Position numbers and translations under genes: made by a program
Assembly (NCBI RefSeq): GCF_011320075.1
Contig: NZ_JAANPA010000013.1
Span: 1-63,209, forward strand
DNA from: Sphingosinicella sp. YJ22
Lineage (GTDB): Bacteria; Pseudomonadota; Alphaproteobacteria; Sphingomonadales; Sphingomonadaceae
Length of the DNA: 63,209 nt
Reading direction: 5' to 3'
Shown here: positions 41,026-49,881 of the stretch, piece after piece
How the letters are laid out: each line of letters begins with the position of its first letter
Position numbering within the stretch: position 1 is the stretch's first letter
The notes under the pieces: model-generated
The model's database searches: none
What the model was told of the DNA's origin: nothing
What the model saw: only the letters and a program-made list of their open reading frames with translations

Positions 41026-43127
41026 GCCGCGCCGCGATGACCCGCCAAGCCTGGATCGGCGCCGGCAAGGGCGCGGTCCTGCCGTTCGCCATCCTGATGC
41101 TGGTCATGCTGATGGTGGTGCCGATCCCGGCGACGATGCTGGACGTCGGCTTCATCGTGAACATCATGATCAGCCTCGCCGTGCTGATGGTCGCGATCAA
41201 CGTCGCCAAGCCGCTCGATTTCTCCAGCTTCCCGACGGTCCTCCTGTTCGCGACCCTCCTGAGGCTCGCGCTCAACGTCGCCTCGACCCGCGTCGTGCTG
41301 GTCAACGGCCACGAGGGCACTGCTGCGGCCGGCCACGTCATCGAGGCATTCGGCCACTTCCTGATCGGCGGCGACTATGCCGTCGGCATCTTCGTCTTCA
41401 TGATCCTGATGATCATCAACCTGGTGGTCATCACCAAGGGCGCCGGGCGCGTCTCGGAAGTGTCGGCGCGCTTCACCCTCGACGCCTTGCCCGGTAAGCA
41501 GATGGCGATCGACGCCGACTTGAACGCCGGCCTGCTGACTCCCGAGGAAGCCAAGGTCCGCCGTCAGGAAGTCGCCACCGAGGCGGACTTCTACGGCTCG
41601 ATGGACGGCGCCTCCAAGTTCGTGAAGGGCGATGCTGTCGCCGGCGTCCTCATCCTCGTCATCAACATCCTCGGCGGCCTCATTCTCGGAACGGTCAGCC
41701 ACGGGCTCAGCATGAGCGAGGCAGCGGAAATCTACGTGCTGCTGGCAATCGGTGACGCGCTCGTGGCGCAGGTGCCGGCGCTGCTGCTGTCGATCGGTGC
41801 CGCCGCGATCGTGACCCGGGTCAGCTCGCCGATGGACCTCAACGGTCAGATCACTAGCCAGTTCGGCTCGCACCGCGCCTGGACCCCGGTCGCGGTCATC
41901 CTTTTCATTCTGGGCATTCTGCCGGGCATGCCGCATCTCATCGTGCTGCCCGCCGCGGCGCTTGCCGGATATGTCGCCTGGAAGCTCAAGAAGGGTGCCG
42001 ACGCCAGGGCCGCGGTGCCGCCGCCGGCGCCGCCGGCTCCGAACCCCGCCGCGATCGGCTGGGACGAGGTCAGCGACGACGCCGCCCTCGGCCTCGAGCT
42101 CGGCTACGGCCTTGTCGGCCTGGTCGACGAGCGCAAGGGCGCGCCGCTGATGGCCCGGATCACCGGCATCCGCCGCCAGCTCTCGCGCGAACTGGGCTTC
42201 GTCATTCCGCTGGTGCGCGTGCGCGACAATATGGCGCTCGCTCCCAACGCCTATCGGATCACCGTCGGCGGAGTGATCGTCGGCGAGGACGAAATTTATC
42301 CCGACGAGCTGCTCGCGCTCGACAGCGGCGACCTGCTCAATCGGATCGAGGGCCGGGCGGCCAAGGACCCCACCTTCGGCCTCGACGCGGTGTGGATTCC
42401 GCCCGCTCAGCGTGCCGAGGCGATCGTCGCCGGCTACACCGTCGTGGACGCCGCGACCGTCGCCGCGACCCATCTCAACCAGATCATCCAGACCGCCGCC
42501 GCCGACCTGTTCGGAATGGACGAGGCGCAGAAGCTGCTCGACGCGCTGAAGGACAGCGCGCCGCAGCTCGTCGCCAATCTGACGCCCAACCCGCTGAGCC
42601 TGACCGCGATCGCCGCGATGTGCCGCGCTCTGCTCGCCGAGGGCGTGCCGCTGAAGGACTTCCGCCGGATCGCCGAGGCGATGGCCGACGTCGCCCGCGA
42701 CGAGCCGGATCCGGCGCAGATGGTCGAGAAGGTCCGCCAGCGGATCGGCGCGTTGATCGTCCAGACCCTGGTGCCGGTGCGCATGCCGCTGCCGGTCATT
42801 ACCCTCGACGCGAGCCTCGAAAGCCTGCTCACCCAGGCGGTGCGCACCGGGCGCGACGCGACCCACCCGATCGAGCCCGGCCTCGGCCAGAAGCTGGTCG
42901 GAGCGGTCAGCTCGATCGCCGGGCCCCTGCTCGGCGAGGGCCGCCGCTTCGCCCTGGTCACCTCGCCGCTCGCCCGCCGGGCGCTGTCGCGGCTGCTCGG
43001 TCCGCACCTGCCGGACGTGCCGGTCTTCTCGTTCCTCGAAATCCCCGACGGCAAGGCGGTCGAAGTCATCGCCATCGTCGGCGGCGAGGTCCCCCAAACC
43101 ATGATCAACCAAGAGGTGGATGCGTGA
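41022..43127 (+). CDS. flhA: Flagellar type III export apparatus protein FlhA
   Basis: A 701-residue export-gate protein. The first 330 residues contain about eight membrane helices and the conserved FHIPEP-type region LLRLALNVASTRVVLVNGHEGTAAAGHVIEAFG. The cytoplasmic domain after residue 340 binds chaperones and substrates (GLELGYGLVGLVD, ITVGGVIVGEDEIYPDELLAL and KEPTFGLDAVWI-like stretches). It drives proton-powered export with FliPQR and FlhB, whose genes lie at the far end of the window. The gene overlaps both neighbours by four bases. Confidence 0.96.
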   Translation: MSRAAMTRQAWIGAGKGAVLPFAILMLVMLMVVPIPATMLDVGFIVNIMISLAVLMVAINVAKPLDFSSFPTVLLFATLLRLALNVASTRVVLVNGHEGTAAAGHVIEAFGHFLIGGDYAVGIFVFMILMIINLVVITKGAGRVSEVSARFTLDALPGKQMAIDADLNAGLLTPEEAKVRRQEVATEADFYGSMDGASKFVKGDAVAGVLILVINILGGLILGTVSHGLSMSEAAEIYVLLAIGDALVAQVPALLLSIGAAAIVTRVSSPMDLNGQITSQFGSHRAWTPVAVILFILGILPGMPHLIVLPAAALAGYVAWKLKKGADARAAVPPPAPPAPNPAAIGWDEVSDDAALGLELGYGLVGLVDERKGAPLMARITGIRRQLSRELGFVIPLVRVRDNMALAPNAYRITVGGVIVGEDEIYPDELLALDSGDLLNRIEGRAAKDPTFGLDAVWIPPAQRAEAIVAGYTVVDAATVAATHLNQIIQTAAADLFGMDEAQKLLDALKDSAPQLVANLTPNPLSLTAIAAMCRALLAEGVPLKDFRRIAEAMADVARDEPDPAQMVEKVRQRIGALIVQTLVPVRMPLPVITLDASLESLLTQAVRTGRDATHPIEPGLGQKLVGAVSSIAGPLLGEGRRFALVTSPLARRALSRLLGPHLPDVPVFSFLEIPDGKAVEVIAIVGGEVPQTMINQEVDA

Positions 43128-43942
43128 GCGTGATCGGTACCAGGACTGCCCGAGTGATCGCCGTGACGAGCGGCAAGGGCGGGACCGGCAAGACCAATGT
43201 GAGCGTGAACCTCAGCGTGTCCTTGGCGCGGCTCGGGCGGCGGACGATGCTGGTCGACTGCGACGTCGGCCTGGCCAACGCCAACATCCTGTTGGGCGTC
43301 GACAGCGACCTCACCATCGCCGACCTCACCACCCGCGAGCGGCGCATCGGCGAGGTGACCCGCAAGGGGCCGGCCGGAATGACGCTCCTGCCGGGGCATA
43401 GCGGCACCGGGCTCGGCGGCGGCCTCGCCGACGGTGCCCGCGCCGTTCTCGCCGACGCATTCCGCCCGCATGCCGACGATTACGACCATGTCCTCGTCGA
43501 CACCGGCGGCGGAATGGCGGGCGAGGGGCTGAGCCTCGTCGCCTCGTCCGACCTCATTCTCGTCGTCCTGGCGAGCGAGCCGACCGCGTTCATGGACGCC
43601 TATGCGCTGGTCAAAGGCCTGGCGCTGCGCCACGGCTGCACCGATTTCGCGGTCGTCGCCAACCGAGTCAGCGCCGCCGAGGGGCGGGCGCTGTTCGACC
43701 GGTTCAGCGGCGTGGTCGGGCGCTTCCTGCCCGCCAACCTGGATTATCTGGGAGCCATCCCGGACGACCCCTATCTGCGCGACTCGGTCTACGCCAAACG
43801 CTGCTGCGTCGAGGCGTTTCCGTCGTCGCCGGCGAGCCGCGCCTTCGGCCGCCTCGCCGAGCGAATCGCCGGCCTCGACATGCCGATGATGCCCGGCGGT
43901 CATCGCTTCTTCGGGCTGGAGGCCGCGCATGGCGCTCATTGA
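43124..43942 (+). CDS. flhG: MinD/ParA-like flagellar number regulator FlhG (FleN)
   Basis: A 272-residue P-loop ATPase. The deviant Walker A SGKGGTGKTNVSVNLSVSL is at residues 13-31, the DVGLANANILLGVDSD switch I region follows near 47, and VLVDTGGGM near 122. FlhG proteins restrict the number and placement of flagella, typically by acting on FlhF and on the sigma54 activator. The GTG start overlaps the flhA stop. The usual partner flhF is absent between flhA and flhG, so either it lies elsewhere or the organism works without it. It overlaps fliA by 14 bases. Confidence 0.92.
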   Translation: MSVIGTRTARVIAVTSGKGGTGKTNVSVNLSVSLARLGRRTMLVDCDVGLANANILLGVDSDLTIADLTTRERRIGEVTRKGPAGMTLLPGHSGTGLGGGLADGARAVLADAFRPHADDYDHVLVDTGGGMAGEGLSLVASSDLILVVLASEPTAFMDAYALVKGLALRHGCTDFAVVANRVSAAEGRALFDRFSGVVGRFLPANLDYLGAIPDDPYLRDSVYAKRCCVEAFPSSPASRAFGRLAERIAGLDMPMMPGGHRFFGLEAAHGAH

Positions 43943-44657
43943 CCCGCAACCGACCATCCCGGTCTATACCCGCCGGCCGCGCGCCGCGCCGGAGCAGCTC
44001 GTGCGCGCCCACATGCAGCTGGTGCGCAAGATCGCCTGGCACGTCCATGCCCGCGTCGCGTCGGCGATCGAGGTCGAGGACCTGGCGCAGATCGGCATGA
44101 TCGCTTTGGTCGAGGCGGCCAACGCCTTCGAAGACCGCGGCCACGCCTTCGCGACCTATGCGACGATGCGAATCCGCGGCGCGATGATCGATCACCTGCG
44201 CAAGTCGGCGACCATCTGCCGTTCGGCGATGGTGCGGCGGCGCGAGCTCAATGCGGCACGCGAGACTCTTCAGGGGCGGTTCGGCCGAGCCCCGACCGAC
44301 GCCGAGATGGCCGAGCAGATGGGCCTCGACGCCGCGTCCTACCGCGAGCTGGTCGACGACGTTCAGTCGGTCCGCCACGAGTCGATCGACGAAGTCTATT
44401 CGGACCATTCGATGTGGTTCGCCGACGTCGAGGACCGCGCCGATCAGGCGCTCGAGCGCGAGGGGCTGAAAAGCGCGATCGCCGACGCGATCCGCACCCT
44501 GCCCGAGCGCGATGCGATGGTTCTTCAGCTCTACTTCGTCGAGGAGATGAACCTCGACGAGATCGGCCAGACGCTCGGCGTCGGCGCCGCGCGCATCTGT
44601 CAGATCAAGAAAGCCGCCTTGGACAAGGTGCGCAAGAATTTGGCCGACTGGGCCTGA
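43929..44657 (+). CDS. fliA: RNA polymerase sigma factor FliA (sigma28)
   Basis: A 242-residue flagellar sigma factor. Region 2 shows IEVEDLAQIGMIALVEAANAFEDRGHAFATYATMRIRGAMIDHLRK, region 3 APTDAEMAEQMGLDAASYRELVDDV, and region 4 NLDEIGQTLGVGAARICQIKKAALDKVRK. It directs transcription of late genes; candidate targets in this window are fliC, motAB and flgM. The start overlaps flhG, so it belongs to the sigma54-driven flhA operon. FlgM (39465) is its inhibitor. Confidence 0.96.
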   Translation: MALIDPQPTIPVYTRRPRAAPEQLVRAHMQLVRKIAWHVHARVASAIEVEDLAQIGMIALVEAANAFEDRGHAFATYATMRIRGAMIDHLRKSATICRSAMVRRRELNAARETLQGRFGRAPTDAEMAEQMGLDAASYRELVDDVQSVRHESIDEVYSDHSMWFADVEDRADQALEREGLKSAIADAIRTLPERDAMVLQLYFVEEMNLDEIGQTLGVGAARICQIKKAALDKVRKNLADWA

Positions 44658-44676
44658 CGAAATTCCGGAGAACAAG

Positions 44677-47067
44677 ATGACCCTGCAACTTTCAGTCGCC
44701 GCGGCCGAGCTGCCGACCCTGCTGGACCAGGCGCCGGCGAGCGTGCGCTACCTGTCGCTCGACTGCTTCGACACCTTGCTGTGGCGCAACACGGTGGCGC
44801 CGCGCGACGTGTTCGCCGAGCTTCCGATCGCCGGCGGCGGCATTTGGCCCCGCGCCAGGGCCGAGAGCCGCGCCCGCAAGCGCCAGCATTTCGAAACGGG
44901 CAAGCACGAGATCGCGATCGAGGCGATCTACCGCAGCCTCAAACCGTATGCCGACGACGTCGAGATCGCGGCCGCCGTTCAGGCCGAACTCGATGCCGAG
45001 GCACGCCATTGCTACGCCTTCGCGCCGACCGTGGCGCTGATGAAGGACGCGAAGGCGCGCGGCCTCGAGATCATCATCGTCTCTGACACCTATTTGTCCG
45101 ACGTGCAGCTGCGCGAGCTGATCGCGCGCGCCGCGGGCGAGGAAGTGGCCGGCCTCATCGACCGCATCTTCGTGTCCTCCGCCTATGGCCTCGCCAAGGC
45201 GGAAGGGCTGTTCAAGCCGGTCCTCCAGGACCTCGGCGTCGGGCCCGAGACGATCTTCCATGTCGGCGACAACAAGGTCGCGGACCATGACGCGCCCGCT
45301 CTGCTCGGCATCCACACCGTGCATCTGCGCCAGTTCACCAGCGAATGCGCCCAGCGCCTGCGCTTCGAGGCGTCGGCTGCGGCAATGATCGATTCAAGCG
45401 TGCGCAACAGCCGCCCCGCGGTCGCGCCGCACCGGCCGGTCCTGTCGCTTCACGGCAGCGACGATCCGGCCGTCGCGCTCGGCCACGACGTGCTCGGCCC
45501 GGTCATGCATGCCTTCGCCGCCTGGGTGGAGGCGGAGCGCCGCGAGATGGCGGAGCGCACCGGCAAGCCGGTCAAGCTGCTGTTCTTGATGCGCGACGGC
45601 CATTTGCCGATGCAGGTCTATCGCACCCTGTTCGGCGAACGGGAGTGCGCGGCTGTGGAGATCAGCCGCTTCACCGCCCGCCGCGCCAGTTTCACCGGCA
45701 AGGAGGTGATCTGCAACTTCCTGTCGGACGATTGCCGCCACGGCCGGACCGACGTGCTTGCGCGCCAGCTCGGCCTCAACCGCCAGGAGACCAACAAACT
45801 GTGCCGCAATGAGCTCGGTTTCGAGGCGCAGAAGAAGTTCAACCGGGGAGTCCAGACCCCGCAGATGCTGCGTATCATCGCCGAGCGCTCGGCCAAGTTC
45901 GCCGACAAGCTGGTGGCGCATCTGCGCCGCGCCGGAGTCAACGAGGGCGACGCCGTGATGTTCGTCGACCTCGGCTATGCCGGAACGGTCCAGAACCTGA
46001 TCGAGCCGGTGCTTCGCGACCGCTTCGGGATCCAGATCGCGGGACGCTATCTGCTGTTCCGCGACCATGAGCAGACCGGCTTCGATAAGAGGGGCCTGAT
46101 CGACGAGCGGCATTACGATCTCGCCGCGATCCATGCGCTGTGCATGCCGATCGCGGTGATCGAGCAGTTGTCCACCGTCGCCCAGGGCTCGGTAGTCGAC
46201 TATTCCCTCGACGGCTCGCCGGTCCGCAAGGATGCCGGCCCGAAGGGTCTTCAGAACGCTGTCCGCGACCGCGTGCAGGAGGCATGCGTCGCCTTCGCGC
46301 GCAATGCGGAAGGCGCAGTCGTGCGGTCGGCCGCTTCGGACGACGCCGATTGCCGCCGCTCAATGGTCGCCGCCGTTCTCGGCCGCTTCCTGTTCATGCC
46401 GACCGCAGCCGAGGTCGAGGTGCTCGAAGCCTTCGATCACGACGTAAATCTCGGTTCCGACGACATGGTGAAGCTGGTCGATCCCGAGCTTGCCGGCACC
46501 GGTCTCAAGCGCCGCGGCCTTTTCTACGTCAACCAGTCGAACCGCATGTATCTGCCGGGCGAGCTTCAGCAGCACGGGCTGCCGCACCTGCTCGCCATGT
46601 TCGCGGCGACGCGTCACCAGTTCGATCTTCGTCCGGCCGATTTCCACGCCGACACGATCGAGCTCAACGGCTTTATCGCCAGCGCGACCAGCCAGACCCT
46701 GCTTCCGGTCGAGGCGCACTCGACCCATGACGGCTATTACCAGGCGACGCTCCCCGTCGGCGCCGGCCAATATGCCGTCGGGGTCCAGCTCGGAGCCTTT
46801 GCCGAATGGGTGCAGATCGAGGAAGCGGCCTTTCACAGCGCCGCCGGCCTCCACGATCCAGTCGCTGACTCGATCACTCCCGCCAGCCCGGCGCAGATCC
46901 TGTTCGAAGGCATGGAGGAGGTGTCGCCGGGTTTCTACCGCTGCCGCGAGGACGCACTGCTGCTTGTCCCGCCGCCCGCCAAAGCCAAGGAGCCGATGGT
47001 TCTGAGCCTCGTCTTCCGCCCGGTCGTGCGCCGCGCGCCCCGTATCTCCCTGAAGGAAGCCGCATAA
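44677..47067 (+). CDS. Large HAD-superfamily protein (COG5610-like) in the flagellar cluster
   Basis: A 796-residue protein. The N-terminal third is a HAD hydrolase: motif I YLSLDCFDTLLWR (Asp29 and Asp32), motif II IIIVSDTYLS near 131, the motif III lysine in GLAKAEGLFK near 174, and motif IV HVGDNKVADHDAP near 195. Residues about 280-560 form a second conserved region with LLFLMRDGHLPMQVYR, FTARRASFTGKE and FVDLGYAGTVQN. The last 200 residues are beta-rich and unassigned. Similar HAD proteins (COG5610) are usually linked to surface polysaccharide gene clusters. The gene starts 20 bases after fliA with GGAG before the ATG, and its stop overlaps the methyltransferase start (TAATG). Confidence 0.75.
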   Translation: MTLQLSVAAAELPTLLDQAPASVRYLSLDCFDTLLWRNTVAPRDVFAELPIAGGGIWPRARAESRARKRQHFETGKHEIAIEAIYRSLKPYADDVEIAAAVQAELDAEARHCYAFAPTVALMKDAKARGLEIIIVSDTYLSDVQLRELIARAAGEEVAGLIDRIFVSSAYGLAKAEGLFKPVLQDLGVGPETIFHVGDNKVADHDAPALLGIHTVHLRQFTSECAQRLRFEASAAAMIDSSVRNSRPAVAPHRPVLSLHGSDDPAVALGHDVLGPVMHAFAAWVEAERREMAERTGKPVKLLFLMRDGHLPMQVYRTLFGERECAAVEISRFTARRASFTGKEVICNFLSDDCRHGRTDVLARQLGLNRQETNKLCRNELGFEAQKKFNRGVQTPQMLRIIAERSAKFADKLVAHLRRAGVNEGDAVMFVDLGYAGTVQNLIEPVLRDRFGIQIAGRYLLFRDHEQTGFDKRGLIDERHYDLAAIHALCMPIAVIEQLSTVAQGSVVDYSLDGSPVRKDAGPKGLQNAVRDRVQEACVAFARNAEGAVVRSAASDDADCRRSMVAAVLGRFLFMPTAAEVEVLEAFDHDVNLGSDDMVKLVDPELAGTGLKRRGLFYVNQSNRMYLPGELQQHGLPHLLAMFAATRHQFDLRPADFHADTIELNGFIASATSQTLLPVEAHSTHDGYYQATLPVGAGQYAVGVQLGAFAEWVQIEEAAFHSAAGLHDPVADSITPASPAQILFEGMEEVSPGFYRCREDALLLVPPPAKAKEPMVLSLVFRPVVRRAPRISLKEAA

Positions 47068-47912
47068 TGGCCGATCTCCTCATCCACTCCATGTCCGAGT
47101 TCGCGGACATCATCGTGCCAGCCCTGGAAGTGGCGGGCGCGCGGGAAATCGTCGAGATCGGTGCGGAATTCGGTGGCATGAGCCAGGTCCTCGCGGACAT
47201 CGCCGACGCCCATGGCGGGCGGCTGACCAGCATCGACCCCGCGCCCAAGAAGGAGTTTCTCGACTGGGTCGCAACGCGTCCGGGGGTGCGGCATGTCGCC
47301 ACACTGAGCCTCGACGCGATCGACGGCCAGCGCGACGTCGACGCCTGGATCGTCGACGGCGACCACAATTGGTACACGGTCTATAACGAGCTGAAGCAGA
47401 TCCGCGCCTGCAGCCGCCGCGACGGCAAGCCGATGCTGGTCTTCCTCCACGACGTCGCCTGGCCCTGCGCCCGCCGCGACCTCTATTACGCACCGGATCA
47501 GATTCCTGCGGACTTCCGCCATCCCCACGACTGGGACAGTGGCATGGTACCGGGCTTCGCCGGCCTGGTCCCCGGTCGCGGATTCCGCGGTTGCGGGCAG
47601 TTCGCCGCGGCGCTTCACGAAGGCGGCCCCAAGAACGGCGTGATGACGGCGATCGACGATTTCCTCGCCGAGGCGCTGGCCGAGGGCGAAGAATATGCCT
47701 TCGCCGAAGTACCGGCCGTGTTCGGCCTCGGCGTGCTGTTCGCGATGGACGCGCCGTGGTCGCAGGCGGTCGCCGAGATCGTTCTGCCGTATCATGACAA
47801 CGCGCTGATCCGCCGGCTCGAGGAGAACCGGCTGGCCAATTACCTGACTGTCGTCGACATCCAGGACGGCTTCGGGGACTGGTCGCAGGCGGCCCGAGCC
47901 GGCGACCGCTAA
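47067..47912 (+). CDS. Class I SAM-dependent methyltransferase (Methyltransf_24 type)
   Basis: A 281-residue protein. The SAM-binding segment is IVEIGAEFGGMSQVLADIAD near residue 28, with the acidic strand end TSIDPAPKKE near 59. The central block DAWIVDGDHNWYTVYNELKQI near 93 is typical of Methyltransf_24 enzymes that modify sugars or natural products. Pairs such as VFLHDVAWPCARRD follow. Its substrate is unknown. Because it starts on the stop of the HAD gene and lies between fliA and fliC, modification of flagellin or of a flagellin-linked sugar is a reasonable hypothesis, not a demonstrated fact. Confidence 0.8.
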   Translation: MADLLIHSMSEFADIIVPALEVAGAREIVEIGAEFGGMSQVLADIADAHGGRLTSIDPAPKKEFLDWVATRPGVRHVATLSLDAIDGQRDVDAWIVDGDHNWYTVYNELKQIRACSRRDGKPMLVFLHDVAWPCARRDLYYAPDQIPADFRHPHDWDSGMVPGFAGLVPGRGFRGCGQFAAALHEGGPKNGVMTAIDDFLAEALAEGEEYAFAEVPAVFGLGVLFAMDAPWSQAVAEIVLPYHDNALIRRLEENRLANYLTVVDIQDGFGDWSQAARAGDR

Positions 47913-47987
47913 AAAGCCGACAGGTTGGCGAGCCCGGCTCGCCACCCTATCTAGCCCTTGCGCCCGTCACGGGCGATGGGAGCGACA

Positions 47988-48347
47988 GTGAGTCAGATGT
48001 CCGCAACAATGACTCGAGCCTCCGTGCTCCTGTCGCTGCTGTTCGGCATGCTGGTCGGGCAGCCGGCGGCGTTCGCCTCGGCGCCAGTCGCTCCTCGGGC
48101 CTCCTCCAGTCTCGACATCGCGAGCGGCCTCGCTCCCGACGAGGGGCACGGGAGGCTGGCCGCACAGCCGGGCGGCCCTGGCGGCGCAGATCAGGACGGC
48201 GACGGCGCCGATCCGGCGGTTCTTCCGGCCGGGATAGAATCAGCCCAGCCCTCACTCTGCGAGCCGCGGATCGCGATCCTGTCCCGCTCGGCTCCAGTCG
48301 AGCGGCGGCCCAACGCCAACCAAGCGCGCGCTCCTCCATCGGCGTGA
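47988..48347 (+). CDS. Small putative exported protein of low complexity
   Basis: A 119-residue frame read from the GTG at 47988, which has GGGAG at ideal spacing; ATG at 47997 is an alternative. Residues 9-31 (TRASVLLSLLFGMLVGQPAA) look like a signal peptide ending FASA. The mature part is rich in Gly, Ala, Asp and Pro (GGPGGADQDGDGADP) with one cysteine, and shows no recognisable domain. A comparable frame exists on the opposite strand, so this may be non-coding; the signal peptide and ribosome site are the only support. It is placed 75 bases after the methyltransferase gene. Confidence 0.4.
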   Translation: MSQMSATMTRASVLLSLLFGMLVGQPAAFASAPVAPRASSSLDIASGLAPDEGHGRLAAQPGGPGGADQDGDGADPAVLPAGIESAQPSLCEPRIAILSRSAPVERRPNANQARAPPSA

Positions 48348-48432
48348 CTGCCGCACTTCCACGCGAAGTGCCCCCTCAGTCATAAATCGGCGGCGTCCGT
48401 GGGGGCGTCGCCGCGCCATGGAGAATCACATC

Positions 48433-48780
48433 ATGAAGATCGCCAACGTCGTCTCGGTCCAGGACCGGGATGATCTCGCCGCGCCGGCGCCCACCGGGCC
48501 CGCTTCGAAGCGTCTCGGCCGGATGGCCGACCTGCTGCGCGCCTTTCCCGCCATCTCAGACGAGGAGCGGCGGCAGCTGCTCGACTTCCTTACCAAGGGC
48601 ATGCCCGAGGAGATCGCCCAGGTCACGCACATGCAGGGGATGGAACGGAGCTTTGCGGCGTTCCGCAAAGCCCATCCCAGCGACTTTCCGCAGGGATGGA
48701 GGAGCTGGCTGCCGATGATCGTGTTCGGCGCGATCATCGTCATCGCCGTGGCCTGGCGCCTGTCAGGCATCACTCTGTAG
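48433..48780 (+). CDS. Small C-tail-anchored membrane protein next to fliC
   Basis: A 115-residue protein from the ATG at 48433, which has GGAG nine bases upstream; the ATG at 48418 would lack a ribosome site. Residues 25-80 form a helical region with MADLLRAFPAISDEERRQLLDFLTKGMPEEI, somewhat like the short segments of anti-sigma or regulatory helices, and the C-terminus is one membrane helix (WLPMIVFGAIIVIAVAWRLSG). The cytoplasmic N-terminus and single anchor suggest a regulatory or docking role. It is unrecognised and ends at a strong bidirectional terminator facing fliC. Confidence 0.65.
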   Translation: MKIANVVSVQDRDDLAAPAPTGPASKRLGRMADLLRAFPAISDEERRQLLDFLTKGMPEEIAQVTHMQGMERSFAAFRKAHPSDFPQGWRSWLPMIVFGAIIVIAVAWRLSGITL

Positions 48781-48787
48781 AATCGAA

Positions 48788-48817
48788 AAGCCCCGGGGTG
48801 TCGCCACCCCGGGGCTT
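48788..48817. terminator. Bidirectional intrinsic terminator between the small membrane protein gene and fliC
   Basis: AAGCCCCGGGGTG (48788-48800) is fully complementary to CACCCCGGGGCTT (48805-48817) with a TCGC loop: 13 pairs. It lies 8 bases after one stop and 23 bases beyond the end of convergent fliC, serving both strands. Confidence 0.85.
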
Positions 48818-48839
48818 AACGAGCGGACGGTGCCTGCGT

Positions 48840-49673
48840 TTAGCGCAGCAGGCTCAGCACGCCCTGCTGGCTCTGGTTGGCCTGGGCGAGCATCGCGGTC
48901 GACGCCTGGCTCAGGATCTGGGCCTTGGCGAGGTTGGTGGTCTCCTGCGAGAAGTCCGCATCCTCGATCCGCGAACGCGCGTCAGCCAGGTTGGTGACGT
49001 TGCTCGACAGGTTGTTGACGGTCGACTCGAGGCGGCTCTGGGCGGCACCCAGCTTCGCGCGGGTCGAGTTGACGGCGGTCAGCGTGGTGTCGACGTTGCC
49101 CAGCGCCGTGCCGGCATTGGCGACGGTGTCGACCGCGGTGGCCGCGGCCAGATCCGACAGGGCCGAGAAGCTGATCGAGACAGTGTCACCGCTGTTGGTG
49201 CCGGTCTGGATCGCGACGCTGCCCGTAGCGGCCGTGTAGGTCGCACCCGAGGCGTTGCTGTTGAAGATGCGCGTGCCGTTGAACTCGGTGGTCGCGAGGA
49301 TGCTGGTGATCTGCGACTTGAGCTCGGTAACCTCGGAGTTGAGGTTGGTGCGGTCGGAGGCGCCATAGGTGCCGTTGGCCGACTGCACGGCCAGCTCGCG
49401 GATACGCTGCAGCATGTTGGTGACCTCACCCAGCGCGCCTTCGGCGGTCTGGGCGTAGGAGATGCCGTCATTGCTGTTGCGGATCGCCTGGTTCATGCCG
49501 CGGATCTGCGACGTCATCTTGCTCGCGATGGCGAGGCCGGCGGCGTCGTCCTTGGCGGTGTTGATGCGCTTGCCGCTCGACAGGCGCTCCATGGCAGTCT
49601 GCAGGCTGTTGTTGGCAACCCGGCTGCCGTTCTGCGCGCGGAGCGCAGCAGTATTGGTGTTGATCACGCTCAT
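48840..49673 (-). CDS. fliC: Flagellin
   Basis: A 277-residue filament subunit starting [22 protein letters not shown]. The N-terminal [23 protein letters not shown] region and the C-terminal [36 protein letters not shown] helix form D0-D1. The variable middle is only about 60 residues, so D2-D3 are nearly absent, as in Caulobacter-type flagellins. Several Ser/Thr-rich stretches in the middle ([15 protein letters not shown] and [12 protein letters not shown]) could accept O-linked glycans. A FliA-type promoter lies 65-91 bases upstream, and the gene is transcribed against its neighbours. Confidence 0.96.
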   Translation of the reverse strand: MSVINTNTAALRAQNGSRVANNSLQTAMERLSSGKRINTAKDDAAGLAIASKMTSQIRGMNQAIRNSNDGISYAQTAEGALGEVTNMLQRIRELAVQSANGTYGASDRTNLNSEVTELKSQITSILATTEFNGTRIFNSNASGATYTAATGSVAIQTGTNSGDTVSISFSALSDLAAATAVDTVANAGTALGNVDTTLTAVNSTRAKLGAAQSRLESTVNNLSSNVTNLADARSRIEDADFSQETTNLAKAQILSQASTAMLAQANQSQQGVLSLLR

Positions 49674-49737
49674 TCGAAAGTTCCTTTCCCGCTCATTCCT
49701 GGCAGCCCAGCACCGTCCGTGCCCTGCCACGAACCCA

Positions 49738-49764
49738 GTAACGGCGGCTTGTCCGACAGGTTTA
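49738..49764 (-). promoter_or_regulatory. FliA (sigma28) promoter for fliC
   Basis: The minus strand reads TAAA, exactly 15 bases, then GCCGTTAC, against the sigma28 pattern TAAA-N15-GCCGATAA. Two bases differ in the -10 box. It is 65 bases before the flagellin ATG and is the best sigma28 match in the window. Confidence 0.75.
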
Positions 49765-49881
49765 ATTCGGCGTTCAGCGTCGGCTTTCCGACGCGGCATC
49801 TGCACTCCCCCGCGACGGCGGATTGACGCTCGTCATGCGTGCGTACGCGCCCGCGAAAGGAATCCCGCGCGTTAACGGTAT

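Noticed and set aside
40977-43112. 711-residue minus-strand frame opposite flhA
   Set aside because: Asp/His/Arg-rich shadow of flhA with no motif.
43124-43942. MinD itself
   Set aside because: It is a MinD-like ATPase, but the flagellar context and coupling to flhA and fliA indicate FlhG.
49709-49724. Possible sigma54 promoter upstream of fliC (GG-N10-GC)
   Set aside because: GG and GC elements are present with the right spacing, but the flanking bases deviate from consensus (GGGCAC, GGTGC) and a much better sigma28 site lies just upstream.
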